DNA of 64,000 nt from Undibacterium sp049340185 (GTDB lineage Bacteria > Pseudomonadota > Gammaproteobacteria > Burkholderiales > Burkholderiaceae_D): assembly GCF_049340185.1 (NCBI RefSeq), contig NZ_JBMPPC010000010.1:28127-92126 (forward strand), read 5' to 3'. Positions 34,777 through 44,609 of the stretch are shown piece by piece. The notes below the pieces were generated by a model. That model saw nothing but the letters and a program-made list of their open reading frames with translations, had not been told where the DNA came from and did no database searches. Positions within the stretch are counted from its first letter, which is position 1; every line of letters begins with the position of its first letter. The translations under genes and the position numbers were made by a program.

Positions 34777-35727
34777 ATGCAACTCGAAGCCAATGATTTA
34801 TTGCTGTTCGCCCGCGTCGTGGATGAGGGCAGTTTTAGCCGTGCGGCGGAGCGGCTGGGCTTGCCGAAATCGACCTTATCGCGCCGGATTACCGAGCTGG
34901 AATCTCAGTTAGGTGAGCGCCTGCTCTTGCGGACAACACGCAAACTCAGCGTGACGGATTTTGGTCATGCGGTGTTATTACATGCGCATCAGGTTACCGC
35001 CGAAGTCGAATCAGCCATGGCTCTAGCGCAGCACCGGCAAATTCAGCCCAGCGGTCGCTTGCGCATCTCTATGCCGAATGATTTTGCGAATGATGTATTG
35101 GCTCACTTGCTGGCGGAATTCATCGGCCGGTATCCGGCGATATCTTTAGAACTTGATCTGTCGGCACGGCGCGTTGATCTGATCGGTGAGAATTTTGATC
35201 TGGCGATACGGGTAGGCGAACTGGCAGATGATGCCACGCTGGCAGCGCGACGACTTGCCGTGTTTACGGTCGGTCTGTATGCAGCGCCAGCCTACCTGCA
35301 AAAACGCGGTACGCCCTACGAACCCGAAGCACTGATGGAACACGATAGCCTGCGTATTCTGATGCGCACCGGCGAACCGGAAATCTGGTCGCTGAGCCGT
35401 GGAGAAGAAAACTGGCGTGGCTCGCCACCGGCTCGTGCCACAGCCAACTCGCCAGAGACCCTAATCCGTCTGGCACGCTCAGGTGTGGGCATTACGATGC
35501 TATCGGATTATTTTGCAGAACAACTTGTCAAAACCGGTGAGCTGGTACAGGTATTAGGCGACTGGACCTTACCCTCGGTCACGGTGTCTGCCGTGTTCCC
35601 CGGGCGTCGCCTGATGCCGGCCAGAACCCGTGTATTTCTGGATGCGCTGGAGACTCAGTTCTCCGGGCCACAATGCCAGGCGATTGAAGCGCAGGTAAGC
35701 CTGAGAAAAAAACAGTCACGACCTTAA
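34777..35727 (+). CDS. LysR family transcriptional regulator
   Basis: 316 residues. The N-terminal winged helix-turn-helix is standard (ARVVDEGSFSRAAERLGLPKSTLSRRI), followed by the effector-binding domain (GRLRISMPNDFANDVLAHLL). GGAG precedes the ATG. It is divergent from azoR with a 184-base spacer, so it most probably controls azoR-pirin-doxX in response to an electrophile or quinone. This is an inference from position; no LysR box was assigned with confidence. Confidence 0.9.
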   Translation: MQLEANDLLLFARVVDEGSFSRAAERLGLPKSTLSRRITELESQLGERLLLRTTRKLSVTDFGHAVLLHAHQVTAEVESAMALAQHRQIQPSGRLRISMPNDFANDVLAHLLAEFIGRYPAISLELDLSARRVDLIGENFDLAIRVGELADDATLAARRLAVFTVGLYAAPAYLQKRGTPYEPEALMEHDSLRILMRTGEPEIWSLSRGEENWRGSPPARATANSPETLIRLARSGVGITMLSDYFAEQLVKTGELVQVLGDWTLPSVTVSAVFPGRRLMPARTRVFLDALETQFSGPQCQAIEAQVSLRKKQSRP

Positions 35728-35768
35728 ATCCAAAGTTGGTATGCATTAAGGCAGTGACTGTAAACTGG
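35712..35768 (-). terminator. Terminator between lysR and the alpha-amylase gene
   Basis: ACAGTCAC-ga-CCTTAA (35712-35727) pairs with TTAAGG-ca-GTGACTGT (35746-35761), a 14-pair stem with a two-by-two internal loop. It overlaps the lysR stop codon; the A-run before it becomes a U-run on the minus strand, so it should end the amylase transcript. Confidence 0.7.
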
Positions 35769-35792
35769 AAATAATCTGAAATAATCTGCTAC

Positions 35793-37691
35793 TTAGAATT
35801 TAAAATTACCGGCGTCCAGCACCAGCGTCGCTGCACCGCAGGCAGGAGTTACGGCTTCACGATTGCCGCTGCTTGTGGTCTGATTACTTTCCCACACATC
35901 AGCGACAGCGCCGTGCTTCACGAACTTATATTGTATGGCGGTCGACGGCGGCAACTGTACAGTGCGTGACCAGGGCACGTTGGCGCCGCTACCCTCTATC
36001 GTCATGCTGGTAACCGGCGTCCAGTTGTTGAGCTCATTACGGTTGCCGACGACATACACATTTTGACCGACTACCGTATTCGCATTCGCTACGCGGAATT
36101 TAACATCTACCGTCGTGCACGCCGTGCCACCACCGCCAGTGCCGCTTCCGGTGACTTTCTGGTTGATGTGCAAAGCCACCGCAGGCACGGTTGCTCCACC
36201 GTTGGCGGGAATACTCAGTGCCGCAATACCGTTGCTGCCAACCGTTACGCTATCGCTGGTACACGCTGTTTTCGCGGCATTCAGCTGACCGTGCGCGACA
36301 TTGCAATAAGTCCCTGCTGGCAAGCCTGTTTGCAGCGACGGATTCCATGCAGAGGCCTCATTATTGATCGCGACAAATCCGTTAGCACCGCGGCTGAACG
36401 CGATCTGGTTGATTGTGCCGTTAGTGAAATTGCCAACCCCTTGCCCGGAAGTCGCAGCACGGAACGCAACCATATTCGCGATGTCAGACCAGCGATGGAT
36501 AAAGTCCCAATCAACGTTGATCTTAGGATTACCGCTGGCATCGTAGGGACTCGCAGATGGCGCGTTCTGGTCTTTATTGCTGAAGCGAAAACCAGAATGA
36601 ACCTGGGCATGTCCATAAGGCCAGGCAAGCATGAAAATATTCGCCAGATCATAGCGCTTCGTTCCCTGCGTGTCATTCGTCACGCCGGTAAAATTGCTGG
36701 CATTCATCGAGTCGCCGTTGCGCTCGGTGTCCCAGTTGTTCACGAACACAGTCGCCTTGGCACTATCGACAAATCCCCAGGTTCCGCCCCAATTGCCCGG
36801 CGTCCCCATATAAGTACGGATTTGGGATAACTGGTTACCATTTGTCGCACGGAAGGTTTCGCGCATCGCGGCGGCGAATTTGAATTCGTTGATTGTTCCC
36901 GCCGGGAAGTAATCACCACGATTCACGGTGCCGTCAGAAATAATTTCCTGCGTTACCCAGACCGGCTCACCGGAGCTGGTCGTGCTGGCCACGCTGGTGA
37001 CAAAGGCTTGCACGTCGGCTGGCTGCATGTGCTTCGCCGCATCGAAACGGAAGCCGTCAACCCCCATGGCGAGTAATTTATTCAAATAATTTTTTACCTG
37101 ACCACGCACATAGGTACCGTCAGTCTTCAGATCCGGCAAACCAACCAGGCGACATACGATGACATTGTTGCGATTGCTGTCGTAGTCACTCCCCTGGATG
37201 TCGCAGGCAGGATGAAAATCGCTGCTGCTGAAATTAGGATATTGCAGCGTCGTCGAATTCCAGGTCGATCCGTCAGTTGCTGTACCGGATCCGGCCGCCA
37301 TGTGATTCACTACGACGTCCGCATAGACGCGGACTTTAGCGGTATGACAGGTATTGACCATATTCTGGAATTCGGCCTCGGTACCCATATTACTTTTCAG
37401 CGAAGTGAAGTTCACCGGCTGATACACGTCGTACCAGGCACTCAGGCTCGCAGAGGCTTGCGGCGGCGATACTTGTACCGCACCGTAGCCTTGCGGCCCA
37501 AGAAAATTCGTACACTCCTTGGCGATGTCATTCCATTTCCAGCGGAACATCTGTACCGATGTGTCCTTGGCATTAAAATTCGCCGCCTGAACAGGCAAAG
37601 ACGCGCCGAGGCTACTCATTGCCAAAGCGCTGACAAGCAAAGTGCGCCTGACTAGCGAACGGCGGGGTGTTGCAGTTGTATCGGTTCTCAT
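35793..37691 (-). CDS. Secreted alpha-amylase (GH13) with C-terminal CBM20
   Basis: 632 residues from the ATG at 37691, which has GGAG five bases before it. A signal peptide ends near SLPVQA (residue 36). The GH13 barrel shows region I DVVVNH (125-130), region II GFRFDAAKH with nucleophile D217, the general acid E249 in VTQEIIS, and region IV FVNNWDTER with D321. Region IV normally reads NHD; here a tryptophan replaces the histidine. The last 100 residues, with VVGNRNELNNW and WSRTVQLPPSTAIQYKFV, are a CBM20 starch-binding domain. It would degrade starch or glycogen outside the cell. No maltose transporter genes are adjacent. Confidence 0.9.
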   Translation of the reverse strand: MRTDTTATPRRSLVRRTLLVSALAMSSLGASLPVQAANFNAKDTSVQMFRWKWNDIAKECTNFLGPQGYGAVQVSPPQASASLSAWYDVYQPVNFTSLKSNMGTEAEFQNMVNTCHTAKVRVYADVVVNHMAAGSGTATDGSTWNSTTLQYPNFSSSDFHPACDIQGSDYDSNRNNVIVCRLVGLPDLKTDGTYVRGQVKNYLNKLLAMGVDGFRFDAAKHMQPADVQAFVTSVASTTSSGEPVWVTQEIISDGTVNRGDYFPAGTINEFKFAAAMRETFRATNGNQLSQIRTYMGTPGNWGGTWGFVDSAKATVFVNNWDTERNGDSMNASNFTGVTNDTQGTKRYDLANIFMLAWPYGHAQVHSGFRFSNKDQNAPSASPYDASGNPKINVDWDFIHRWSDIANMVAFRAATSGQGVGNFTNGTINQIAFSRGANGFVAINNEASAWNPSLQTGLPAGTYCNVAHGQLNAAKTACTSDSVTVGSNGIAALSIPANGGATVPAVALHINQKVTGSGTGGGGTACTTVDVKFRVANANTVVGQNVYVVGNRNELNNWTPVTSMTIEGSGANVPWSRTVQLPPSTAIQYKFVKHGAVADVWESNQTTSSGNREAVTPACGAATLVLDAGNFKF

Positions 37692-38427
37692 GTCTACTCC
37701 AAAATTTTTATCAATGTGTGGAAAATACAAATAAAGCGCCGTAAGCTGCCAGCCGTCTTTGCGGTGTGCAGATTGCGGGATGCAACAGTGAGAACGAAGA
37801 AATGCGTGGCGCGGATCAGGCCAGCATGATCGTCAAGGAAGATGGCAGGAGGGATTACCCGTAAGAAAATTAGCAACTTCCTGAGATTAATGTAGCATAA
37901 CTACAAATAAATTCCATTGACCTCAACGAACTTTCCATGCTGCATATGCGAAAATTTGCAGGAAATAACACGATTAAATGTAACTAATCTACATAAATAC
38001 TAATCACTAAAACTAGTGAAAAAGATACGAACGAATTGCCACCGGAATCGTAGCGGCAGGCACAGCGATAGAACCACTTTGCATTCCTGGCAAGGTTTAT
38101 CCGGCAGATAGCGGCTATTTATCCCGCCCATCTAATGCAATCAGGAGCAGATCAATAAGGCATGCCGCACTCAGCGGCGAAATATCTTATCGCTTTGCAA
38201 CATCAAAAAACCGTATCCGGGCAGCAATCGTGGTGCTGGCCTATTGTGTAAATTGTTGCTTGTTGGTACCTTGCTGATACTTTGTTACAGCTTGCATCAT
38301 GAGCAATAACTCCGTTACCCCTCCACATCGTACTGCTGATACCAGATCTCCCTGACCAAGCGAGGCGCGTGTGACGTTCAAGGGGTATTTTTAAGGTTTT
38401 TCCAACGTTTCATTACCGATCAAGTCC
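37692..38427. other. 736-base spacer between alpha-amylase and the 701-residue protein gene
   Basis: The two genes are divergent, so this stretch must contain both promoters. It is AT-rich toward the right half. TCACTA-aaac-TAGTGA (38004-38019) is a perfect six-base dyad, and GATCA (near 37815) and TGATC flank a GC-rich stretch. No coding frame of convincing composition was seen. Confidence 0.4.
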
Positions 38428-40533
38428 ATGTCGATAGCAGATCCTGCCCAATTACTACAACGTGTTCCAGAACTAAACGCCCTGATTGACGATCCCAAAA
38501 TCAGTCGCGCCATCGAGTCCGGCGACACTTTTAAAGTCTATCGGGCGCTGGTATTGGCAAAACTATTCCGTCGCCTGCCGCAGCACAATGATGTCTTGCG
38601 CCTGCTAACGAGCGAGCGTCGCCTGTTTGCCAAACCGCTGAAAGGCAAACCCTCGCTGGGCAGTATTAATTCCGTCGGATTTGGCTTTATCGGCAAGGCG
38701 GAAAAAGACCTGGACGACAGTTATATCGCACTGCATGCCTTCGTCATTCTGTTCGCAATTCCGCTGGTGCCGCTGGGGGCGTATGTGGTGAAAAGTACCG
38801 GCACCCGTCAGTGGCAAATTTATGCGCGCGCTCCTCTGGGCATTCTCGGCTGGCTATACACACGCGGACTCGCATTGCTGGCTGTCGTTCTAGTGTTATC
38901 CGGCGCAGCGCATAGTTATCATGAATCGAATACCCAGGATTTGATGATACTGAATGGTTTCGACGTCCCGGTCAGCGTGAGTTTTGACCGGCAGACAATG
39001 AACCTGGCACCACAGGCAAAAGCCACGATTAACCTTAAGGCCGGCCGGGTTCACGGTGTCGCCACCGCAGGTCCCCCAGGTGTTATCGATACGCTGGACG
39101 AAACCCTCAACAGCAGCGAGCGCTATACGATCTGGAATATTGCCGGTGCCGCGCCATTAGTCCAAAACACGATCGTCTACAGCAAAACTGCGCCCGCCAG
39201 TCCCGATACGGGTGGCGCGCAAACCGTATATTGCGGCAAGCGTTTTCTGGAGCTGGACAACATCAAATATGCGTTTGAAGAACCACCTAATACCATCAGC
39301 ATGAGCAAGCACCAGACCAGTGTCAGCGTGAATCATCTGACGATCATTCATAGCGGCGATACGCCCGGCGTGATGGCCTGCATGAGCTATGCGTTTGATC
39401 AGGGACACGAAAAAGACATGGCGAAAGCGGCAGAAGCGCTGGCGCAATTGCACGACTGGGACATGCGTTATGCGAGTACCGCGATCCTTGCTGCGGAGGC
39501 CGTATCAAGCAAAGAAGGCATGCGTGTTGCACAGCGCGTCATGCAAGCCAAACCCGGCCAGGTAATTTATGAGCGGATGGTACAAGACATGCGCGACGAA
39601 GCCGGCCAGCATGATACCTTGCTGGCAGAATATGCGGAGCGCGCCCGACTGCAGCCCGATTCAGCAAGTGAACAATATCTGTACGCCTCGCTGATGTCCG
39701 GAGCCCAAGGTATCAGCGCAATGCAGGCACTGGCACAAAGATTCCCGAAAGATCCGAACATCCTGCGTAGCCTGATCTGGCGCCGGGCAGTCCACGGCGA
39801 CTATCCGAATGCGATCCGCGACATGGCTCGCCTGCGCCAGATTTCAGCCATTGACGCAGACCGCTTAATCGATCTGGAAGTACGCTTGCTGATAGCTCAG
39901 CGCAAGGGATTCGATGCCATGAATTTGCTCAATGCAGCGGTACGCGACAAGACCGCGAATAACCGTGCTGGCCATGCCGCGGACTTTGGTCTGGTCGCTA
40001 AATATTTTGGTGCCGACCCTGAGCTGTATCTCAAAGTTTTGCCGGGTGACGAAAAGAATTCTGTCGCCTTAGATTTTTACCGGGTACGAGCAGGACTGGC
40101 ACCGATATTGCCGCAAAACACGCTGGCGCCGACGGTCAAACTGGCGCTTGCCTTACGCAATGCACCGGCCAAAGCCTTGCTGGCAGCACATGACGTCACC
40201 CGTTATCAGATCGGCTCACTGGGTACCGACCAGCTGACTTTACTGTACGGAGAAGCCGTCCGTACCGACGACAAAATCGTGCTCGATAAAATCAAGGGCT
40301 TGTTACGCCTGCCAAAATCCGAAGATGACTTGCTGCGCCAGTTTATGCGCGGTGATGCGGTATCGCTCGATGAGGCAGATATCGACCTGGATGTGCAAGC
40401 AGCCGCATACCTGATCCGTTCACGCAATTCGCAGTTACCCGCGGCAGAACGGTCGGCTCTGCGCGCCCGTGCAGCAAGAACCGATCTTCTGCATGGCACC
40501 GTCAGTACGGCATTAAACCAATGGCCAGGCTAA
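38428..40533 (+). CDS. Unrecognised membrane protein with C-terminal helical repeats
   Basis: 701 residues, no named family recognised. The first 70 residues are helical and soluble. About residues 105-160 hold two hydrophobic segments (DDSYIALHAFVILFAIPLVPLG and TRGLALLAVVLVLSGAAHS), then a beta-rich stretch (about 170-270). The second half has alpha-helical, TPR-like repeats (KEGMRVAQRVMQAKPGQ, LQPDSASEQYLYASLMSGA, QALAQRFPKDPNILRSLIWRRA). A topology with a cytoplasmic N-terminus and a periplasmic repeat region, or the reverse, cannot be decided by eye. The gene lies 154 bases before an M48 protease gene on the same strand, and the two may work together. Confidence 0.6.
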   Translation: MSIADPAQLLQRVPELNALIDDPKISRAIESGDTFKVYRALVLAKLFRRLPQHNDVLRLLTSERRLFAKPLKGKPSLGSINSVGFGFIGKAEKDLDDSYIALHAFVILFAIPLVPLGAYVVKSTGTRQWQIYARAPLGILGWLYTRGLALLAVVLVLSGAAHSYHESNTQDLMILNGFDVPVSVSFDRQTMNLAPQAKATINLKAGRVHGVATAGPPGVIDTLDETLNSSERYTIWNIAGAAPLVQNTIVYSKTAPASPDTGGAQTVYCGKRFLELDNIKYAFEEPPNTISMSKHQTSVSVNHLTIIHSGDTPGVMACMSYAFDQGHEKDMAKAAEALAQLHDWDMRYASTAILAAEAVSSKEGMRVAQRVMQAKPGQVIYERMVQDMRDEAGQHDTLLAEYAERARLQPDSASEQYLYASLMSGAQGISAMQALAQRFPKDPNILRSLIWRRAVHGDYPNAIRDMARLRQISAIDADRLIDLEVRLLIAQRKGFDAMNLLNAAVRDKTANNRAGHAADFGLVAKYFGADPELYLKVLPGDEKNSVALDFYRVRAGLAPILPQNTLAPTVKLALALRNAPAKALLAAHDVTRYQIGSLGTDQLTLLYGEAVRTDDKIVLDKIKGLLRLPKSEDDLLRQFMRGDAVSLDEADIDLDVQAAAYLIRSRNSQLPAAERSALRARAARTDLLHGTVSTALNQWPG

Positions 40534-40687
40534 TGTGTGATGAACGCTTATCTGAACGTATGTCGTGTTTGTTGTTTAGATCAATGAAACCGATTCAGAT
40601 CAATGCGGCATACAAAAAATTTGTTCCAGCGAAGAACTGCAAGGCAACCGGTCATGTTTGACGGAAGCCCTGCAAATCCCAGATTAA

Positions 40688-42253
40688 ATGATCGTTACAG
40701 CATCCAAGTCTATGAAAAAAAGTGAAAAAATTTCTCCCGGCCGCGCCAATATCGCACAGCGTGCGAGCCTGGTTCTGGCCCTGTGGTTAGGTTTCTGGCT
40801 ACTCGCGATCGGCTTGGTCTGCGGCCTGCTGTGGATACCGTTCGCCCAGTTATCGTATCGCTCGTCACTGCAATTTACCGGCATTGTGGCAGGCATCGCC
40901 GGACTGAGTCTGGTCTACTCACTGCGTCCGCGCCGGCGTGCCAAAGAGAGTGCCTCCAGCGTCAAACCTTTGTCACGTGACACCGCAGCCGACTTGTATG
41001 CCATGGTTGAACAGATCGCGAAAAAACTGCACATCCAGGCACCAGTGAATATCCATCTGATCGGCGCTGCCAGCGCATTCATCAGCGGCAAGCGTAACTG
41101 GCAAGGCAAAATAAAATCGCTGGAAGTCGGCCTAGGCTTACCGTTACTGGGCACGCTGTCTGAGCAAGAGCTGGGATCCGTCATTGCGCATGAATTCGGT
41201 CACTTTGTCGGCGGTGATTTGTCCCTGGGTCCATGGGTATACCGAACCCGCATGTCGATTGCGAATACAGTAACCGATCTTGACGATTCGCTGTTTTTTC
41301 TGGATCTGCTGTTTCGCTATTACGGCAAATGGTTTTTGCGTTTATCCGCCAGCGTATCGCGTGAACAAGAATATGCCGCCGATGCGCAAGCAGCGCAATA
41401 TTTCGGCACGGCGGCAACCCGCAGCGCGCTGGAAAAAGTCCATTTGATTGACCCTATGTGGTCGACCTACCTCGACCATGAGCTCGGTCCAGCTATTAAT
41501 CGCGGCGCACGGATGCCGATTTTTGAAGGCTTCCGCCGCTTTTGCCGCCCCGGGGTAAAACGTGCGGCGGTTCAAAACGCAATCAGGCACGCAGAGTCGC
41601 ATAAGAGCTCTGAATTTGACACGCATCCGTCATTAGCAGAACGGGTCAGCGCATTGGTACCTGGCGCAAAACCAAGCTATCCGCCACTGTCCCAATGTAT
41701 GCATCTGATTGGCGGAGAAAAAGCGACCGAGGACGCCTGGTATCTTCTGTTCGATCAGAGCAAATTAAGTCCGGCAGACTGGGATACTTTTGGTGAAACC
41801 GTGATGCAACCCCAGATCAGGCAACGCTTCGCCGGTAGCTGGATGGATCCTGAAAAATTAGCGTTCACCGAACTGGTACAAATGGCCTTACGTCCCGAAG
41901 ATTCCTGGGAGAGACTCAAGCCTGAGGGCGTCAGTTTCTTATCGCCACAAGGCAAGCGTAATCATGTACTGGAGATTTTAGAAGAGTGGATTGCCGCCTG
42001 TTTGATTCATCGCGGCTTTTCCATCAAAGCGACGCCAGGACAAGCGATTAGCATGCAGCGCCTGCTACCGGTACCGCAATCTGTACAGCCGTTTGAATTA
42101 TTGCAAATGGGTTTAACTGGCTCGCTGAAATCGACGTATCTGGCGCAATTCAATTTACCTGCAACATCGCCAATGCAAGCAATGACAGCAATCACAACAA
42201 CATCGACAGCAGCAGGACAGGCGCCTGCACAAACTCCGGATACGGCAGCGTAA
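40688..42253 (+). CDS. M48 family membrane metalloprotease
   Basis: 521 residues. Two hydrophobic segments (about residues 25-80) precede the protease domain, which has the zinc motif HEFGHFVGGDLS and the third ligand glutamate in REQEYAADAQAAQ, as in HtpX and BepA/Ste24-like proteases. The C-terminal 200 residues (from about THPSLAERVSALVP) are longer than in HtpX. Such enzymes cut membrane or envelope proteins under stress. It shares strand and spacing with the 701-residue membrane protein gene, so the two may form one system. Confidence 0.85.
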   Translation: MIVTASKSMKKSEKISPGRANIAQRASLVLALWLGFWLLAIGLVCGLLWIPFAQLSYRSSLQFTGIVAGIAGLSLVYSLRPRRRAKESASSVKPLSRDTAADLYAMVEQIAKKLHIQAPVNIHLIGAASAFISGKRNWQGKIKSLEVGLGLPLLGTLSEQELGSVIAHEFGHFVGGDLSLGPWVYRTRMSIANTVTDLDDSLFFLDLLFRYYGKWFLRLSASVSREQEYAADAQAAQYFGTAATRSALEKVHLIDPMWSTYLDHELGPAINRGARMPIFEGFRRFCRPGVKRAAVQNAIRHAESHKSSEFDTHPSLAERVSALVPGAKPSYPPLSQCMHLIGGEKATEDAWYLLFDQSKLSPADWDTFGETVMQPQIRQRFAGSWMDPEKLAFTELVQMALRPEDSWERLKPEGVSFLSPQGKRNHVLEILEEWIAACLIHRGFSIKATPGQAISMQRLLPVPQSVQPFELLQMGLTGSLKSTYLAQFNLPATSPMQAMTAITTTSTAAGQAPAQTPDTAA

Positions 42254-42256
42254 TTG

Positions 42257-42294
42257 GTAGTACGGGTGGCGGTAACGCAATCCACCCGTGCTAC
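42257..42294. terminator. Hairpin between the convergent M48 and hutF genes
   Basis: GTAG-t-ACGGGTGG (42257-42269) pairs with CCACCCGT-g-CTAC (42282-42294) around a 12-base loop. It is well placed to end both transcripts, though a T-run is missing. Confidence 0.5.
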
Positions 42295-42314
42295 ATATGG
42301 TCTGAAATTACAAT

Positions 42315-43679
42315 CTACACAGATCTCAAGGTGCGCATGCAATCGAGATACGCAGCCTGTATCGATTCCTGAAGCACATGGTGTCCATGCTCCACCACCA
42401 GACGACCACCAACGCGCACATCCCTGACCAGATTGTCGTTGCCCGCAAAAATCCAGGTATTCAATACCTCCGTGGCGGGCAAACCGTGCAAATTCGGATG
42501 CAGATGATCCAGCACCAGAAAATCGGCCCGCATTCCACATGCCAGTTGCCCGACACGACGACCCGCCGCTTGCGCCCCACCTTGCAAACAAGCTTGCCAT
42601 AAATAATCGCCGACACGTCGTTGTCCAAGCTGACTGGCGATATTGCGGCCTTGAAGACGTAAGCGCTGCCCGTACTCCAGCCAGCGCAACTCCTCAATCG
42701 GACTTTGCGATACATGGCTATCACTGCCAATACCGAAGCGTCCATTGGCAGCAATAAAATCTGGCAGATCAAAAAACCCGTCTCCGAGATTTGCCTCGGT
42801 GGTCGTGCAAATACCCGCGACTGCCCGGCTCGCGGCTACTGCTGCCAATTCTGCCTTATCCAGATGCGTCGCGTGTACCAGGCACCAGCGCTGATCGAGA
42901 TTCTGCGTATCGAGCAATAACTGCACCGGACGCTTACCGCTATATGCGAGGCAGGCATCTACTTCTTTTTGTTGTTCGGCGATATGAATATGCACCGGGC
43001 GATTGACGGGTAAGGCCGTAACCAGTTCCCGTATCTGCGTCGTACTGGCAGCGCGCAAAGAATGTGGTGCCGCACCGACTTCCACCTGAGCGTTACGCGC
43101 AGAATCAAGCTGCTGCACCAATTGCAAAATCTGTTCGGGATTGGTCGAAAAACGGCGCTGGTCATCACGCAATGCCGTCTCACCAAAATCAGCATAGCTA
43201 TACAGTACCGGCAACATGGTGATACCCATACCCGTCTCATTTGCCGCAGCGATCACGCGCTCTGCCGTCTCCGCCATGTTTGCGTAAAAAGCGCCATCAG
43301 GTGCGCGATGCAGATAATGGAATTCACATACCGAGGTATAGCCATGACGCAGACATTCGGCATACAGTTGCGCCGCAATCGCCTGCATCTGCTCCGGCGT
43401 AATGCGCAATGCAGTCCGGTACATCAGGTCGCGCCAGGTCCAGAAACTATCCGGCCCCTCTCCCGCGATTTCTGTCATCCCCGCCATGGCACGCTGAAAT
43501 GCATGCGAGTGAAGATTAATCATACCGGGCACGACATAGTCTTCCTGAATCTCATGCGGCCCGGCCTGCACATCCGCGTTGACCCCGATCAGGTCACCCG
43601 CATCATTCCAGGACAAGCGCACATTCTGTGCCCAACCGTCCGGCAGATAGGCATGCCGGGCAAAGATACTTCCGCTCAT
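42315..43679 (-). CDS. hutF: Formimidoylglutamate deiminase
   Basis: 454 residues of the amidohydrolase superfamily. It converts N-formimino-L-glutamate to N-formyl-L-glutamate and ammonia in histidine breakdown. The metal-binding beginning is GMINLHSHAFQRAMAG, followed by SFWTWRDLMYR, HIAEQQKEVDACLAYSG and GIGSDSHVSQSPIEELRWLE, which are HutF landmarks. The gene starts within the last four bases of hutG, so translation is coupled. The earlier pathway genes hutH, hutU and hutI are not in the window. Confidence 0.9.
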   Translation of the reverse strand: MSGSIFARHAYLPDGWAQNVRLSWNDAGDLIGVNADVQAGPHEIQEDYVVPGMINLHSHAFQRAMAGMTEIAGEGPDSFWTWRDLMYRTALRITPEQMQAIAAQLYAECLRHGYTSVCEFHYLHRAPDGAFYANMAETAERVIAAANETGMGITMLPVLYSYADFGETALRDDQRRFSTNPEQILQLVQQLDSARNAQVEVGAAPHSLRAASTTQIRELVTALPVNRPVHIHIAEQQKEVDACLAYSGKRPVQLLLDTQNLDQRWCLVHATHLDKAELAAVAASRAVAGICTTTEANLGDGFFDLPDFIAANGRFGIGSDSHVSQSPIEELRWLEYGQRLRLQGRNIASQLGQRRVGDYLWQACLQGGAQAAGRRVGQLACGMRADFLVLDHLHPNLHGLPATEVLNTWIFAGNDNLVRDVRVGGRLVVEHGHHVLQESIQAAYLDCMRTLRSV

Positions 43680-44497
43680 ACGCCCGCTCCTGCCTGTTGT
43701 GCAGCCCAGTCAACGCAGGCGGTGAGCAATTGCTTCAGTGTGGGTTGTATCTGCGCCGCAAGATCAGGCCGGTAGGCAAAAGGCGCATGCTCATCCATAT
43801 AAATGCACTGGCTCATTTCCAGTTGTACTGCATGAATATGATCATCGGGCCGGCCATACTGCCGTGTGATGTAGCCGCCTTTAAATCGTCCGTTAAATAC
43901 ATGGCTGTAGGCTTGTGCTGACGTGGACTGATTCAGGCAATCTGCCAGCGCATCTTGCAAACCGATATGACAAGAACGCTGATCGGCGGTACCGAAATTC
44001 AGATCCGGCAATTTCCCTTCAAAGAAACGCGGTACCTGCGAAGCAATCGAATGGGCATCCCACAAAATAGCAATGCCATGCTGCGCTCTGAGCCGCGCCA
44101 GTTCTTGCTGCAATTGCTGATGGTACGGCTGCCAGTAGCGTGCAATGCGGCGCTGCACCTCAGCAGTATCGGGCGTCTGACCCGCCGGATATAAGGCTTG
44201 TTTGTCGAAGGTATCAACCGGACACAAGCCCGTCGTATCTTGTCCCGGATACAGATTGCTATCGTCGGGGGAGCGATTCAGATCAATCACGTAACGCGAA
44301 TATTCGGCATGAATCACCGAGACTCCGAGCGCTTGTACCATGTTGTACAGCAAGGGCAGATGCCAGTCCGTATCCGCCTTCTCAAATGCGACTGGCTGCA
44401 ATTGCGCGCTGACCTCAGGTGGGATATTTGTCCCCGCATGCGGCATAGAAATCAATAAAGGCACACTGCCCTGATGAAAATGAAAAACTGGATTCAT
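43676..44497 (-). CDS. hutG: N-formylglutamate deformylase
   Basis: 273 residues. It hydrolyses N-formyl-L-glutamate to glutamate and formate, the last step of the five-step histidine pathway, and directly follows HutF in it. Landmarks are PLLISMPHAGTNIPPEV, EKADTDWHLPLLY, VIDLNRSPDDSNLYPGQ and HSIASQVPRFFEGKLPDLN. It overlaps hutF by four bases. Confidence 0.9.
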   Translation of the reverse strand: MNPVFHFHQGSVPLLISMPHAGTNIPPEVSAQLQPVAFEKADTDWHLPLLYNMVQALGVSVIHAEYSRYVIDLNRSPDDSNLYPGQDTTGLCPVDTFDKQALYPAGQTPDTAEVQRRIARYWQPYHQQLQQELARLRAQHGIAILWDAHSIASQVPRFFEGKLPDLNFGTADQRSCHIGLQDALADCLNQSTSAQAYSHVFNGRFKGGYITRQYGRPDDHIHAVQLEMSQCIYMDEHAPFAYRPDLAAQIQPTLKQLLTACVDWAAQQAGAGV

Positions 44498-44544
44498 GAT
44501 GTCATGCTCTCTAAAAAAATCGTATTGCGTTTGTTATCGCTACT

Positions 44545-44592
44545 CGTTGCCAGATTCGTTGCTGGATTCATTGCTAGATTTATTGTTAGGCT
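44545..44592. repeat. 12-bp degenerate tandem repeat before hutG
   Basis: Four consecutive 12-base units: CGTTGCCAGATT, CGTTGCTGGATT, CATTGCTAGATT and TATTGTTAGGCT. The bases on each side (TTGTTATCGCTA, TTGTTATCC) look like eroded units. It lies upstream of hutG on the opposite side of copy C. Confidence 0.75.
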
Positions 44593-44609
44593 TGTTATCC
44601 ATACATTAG

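Noticed and set aside
36063..36830. Long plus-strand open frame opposite the amylase gene
   Set aside because: Shadow of the amylase frame; Arg-rich translation and no start signal.
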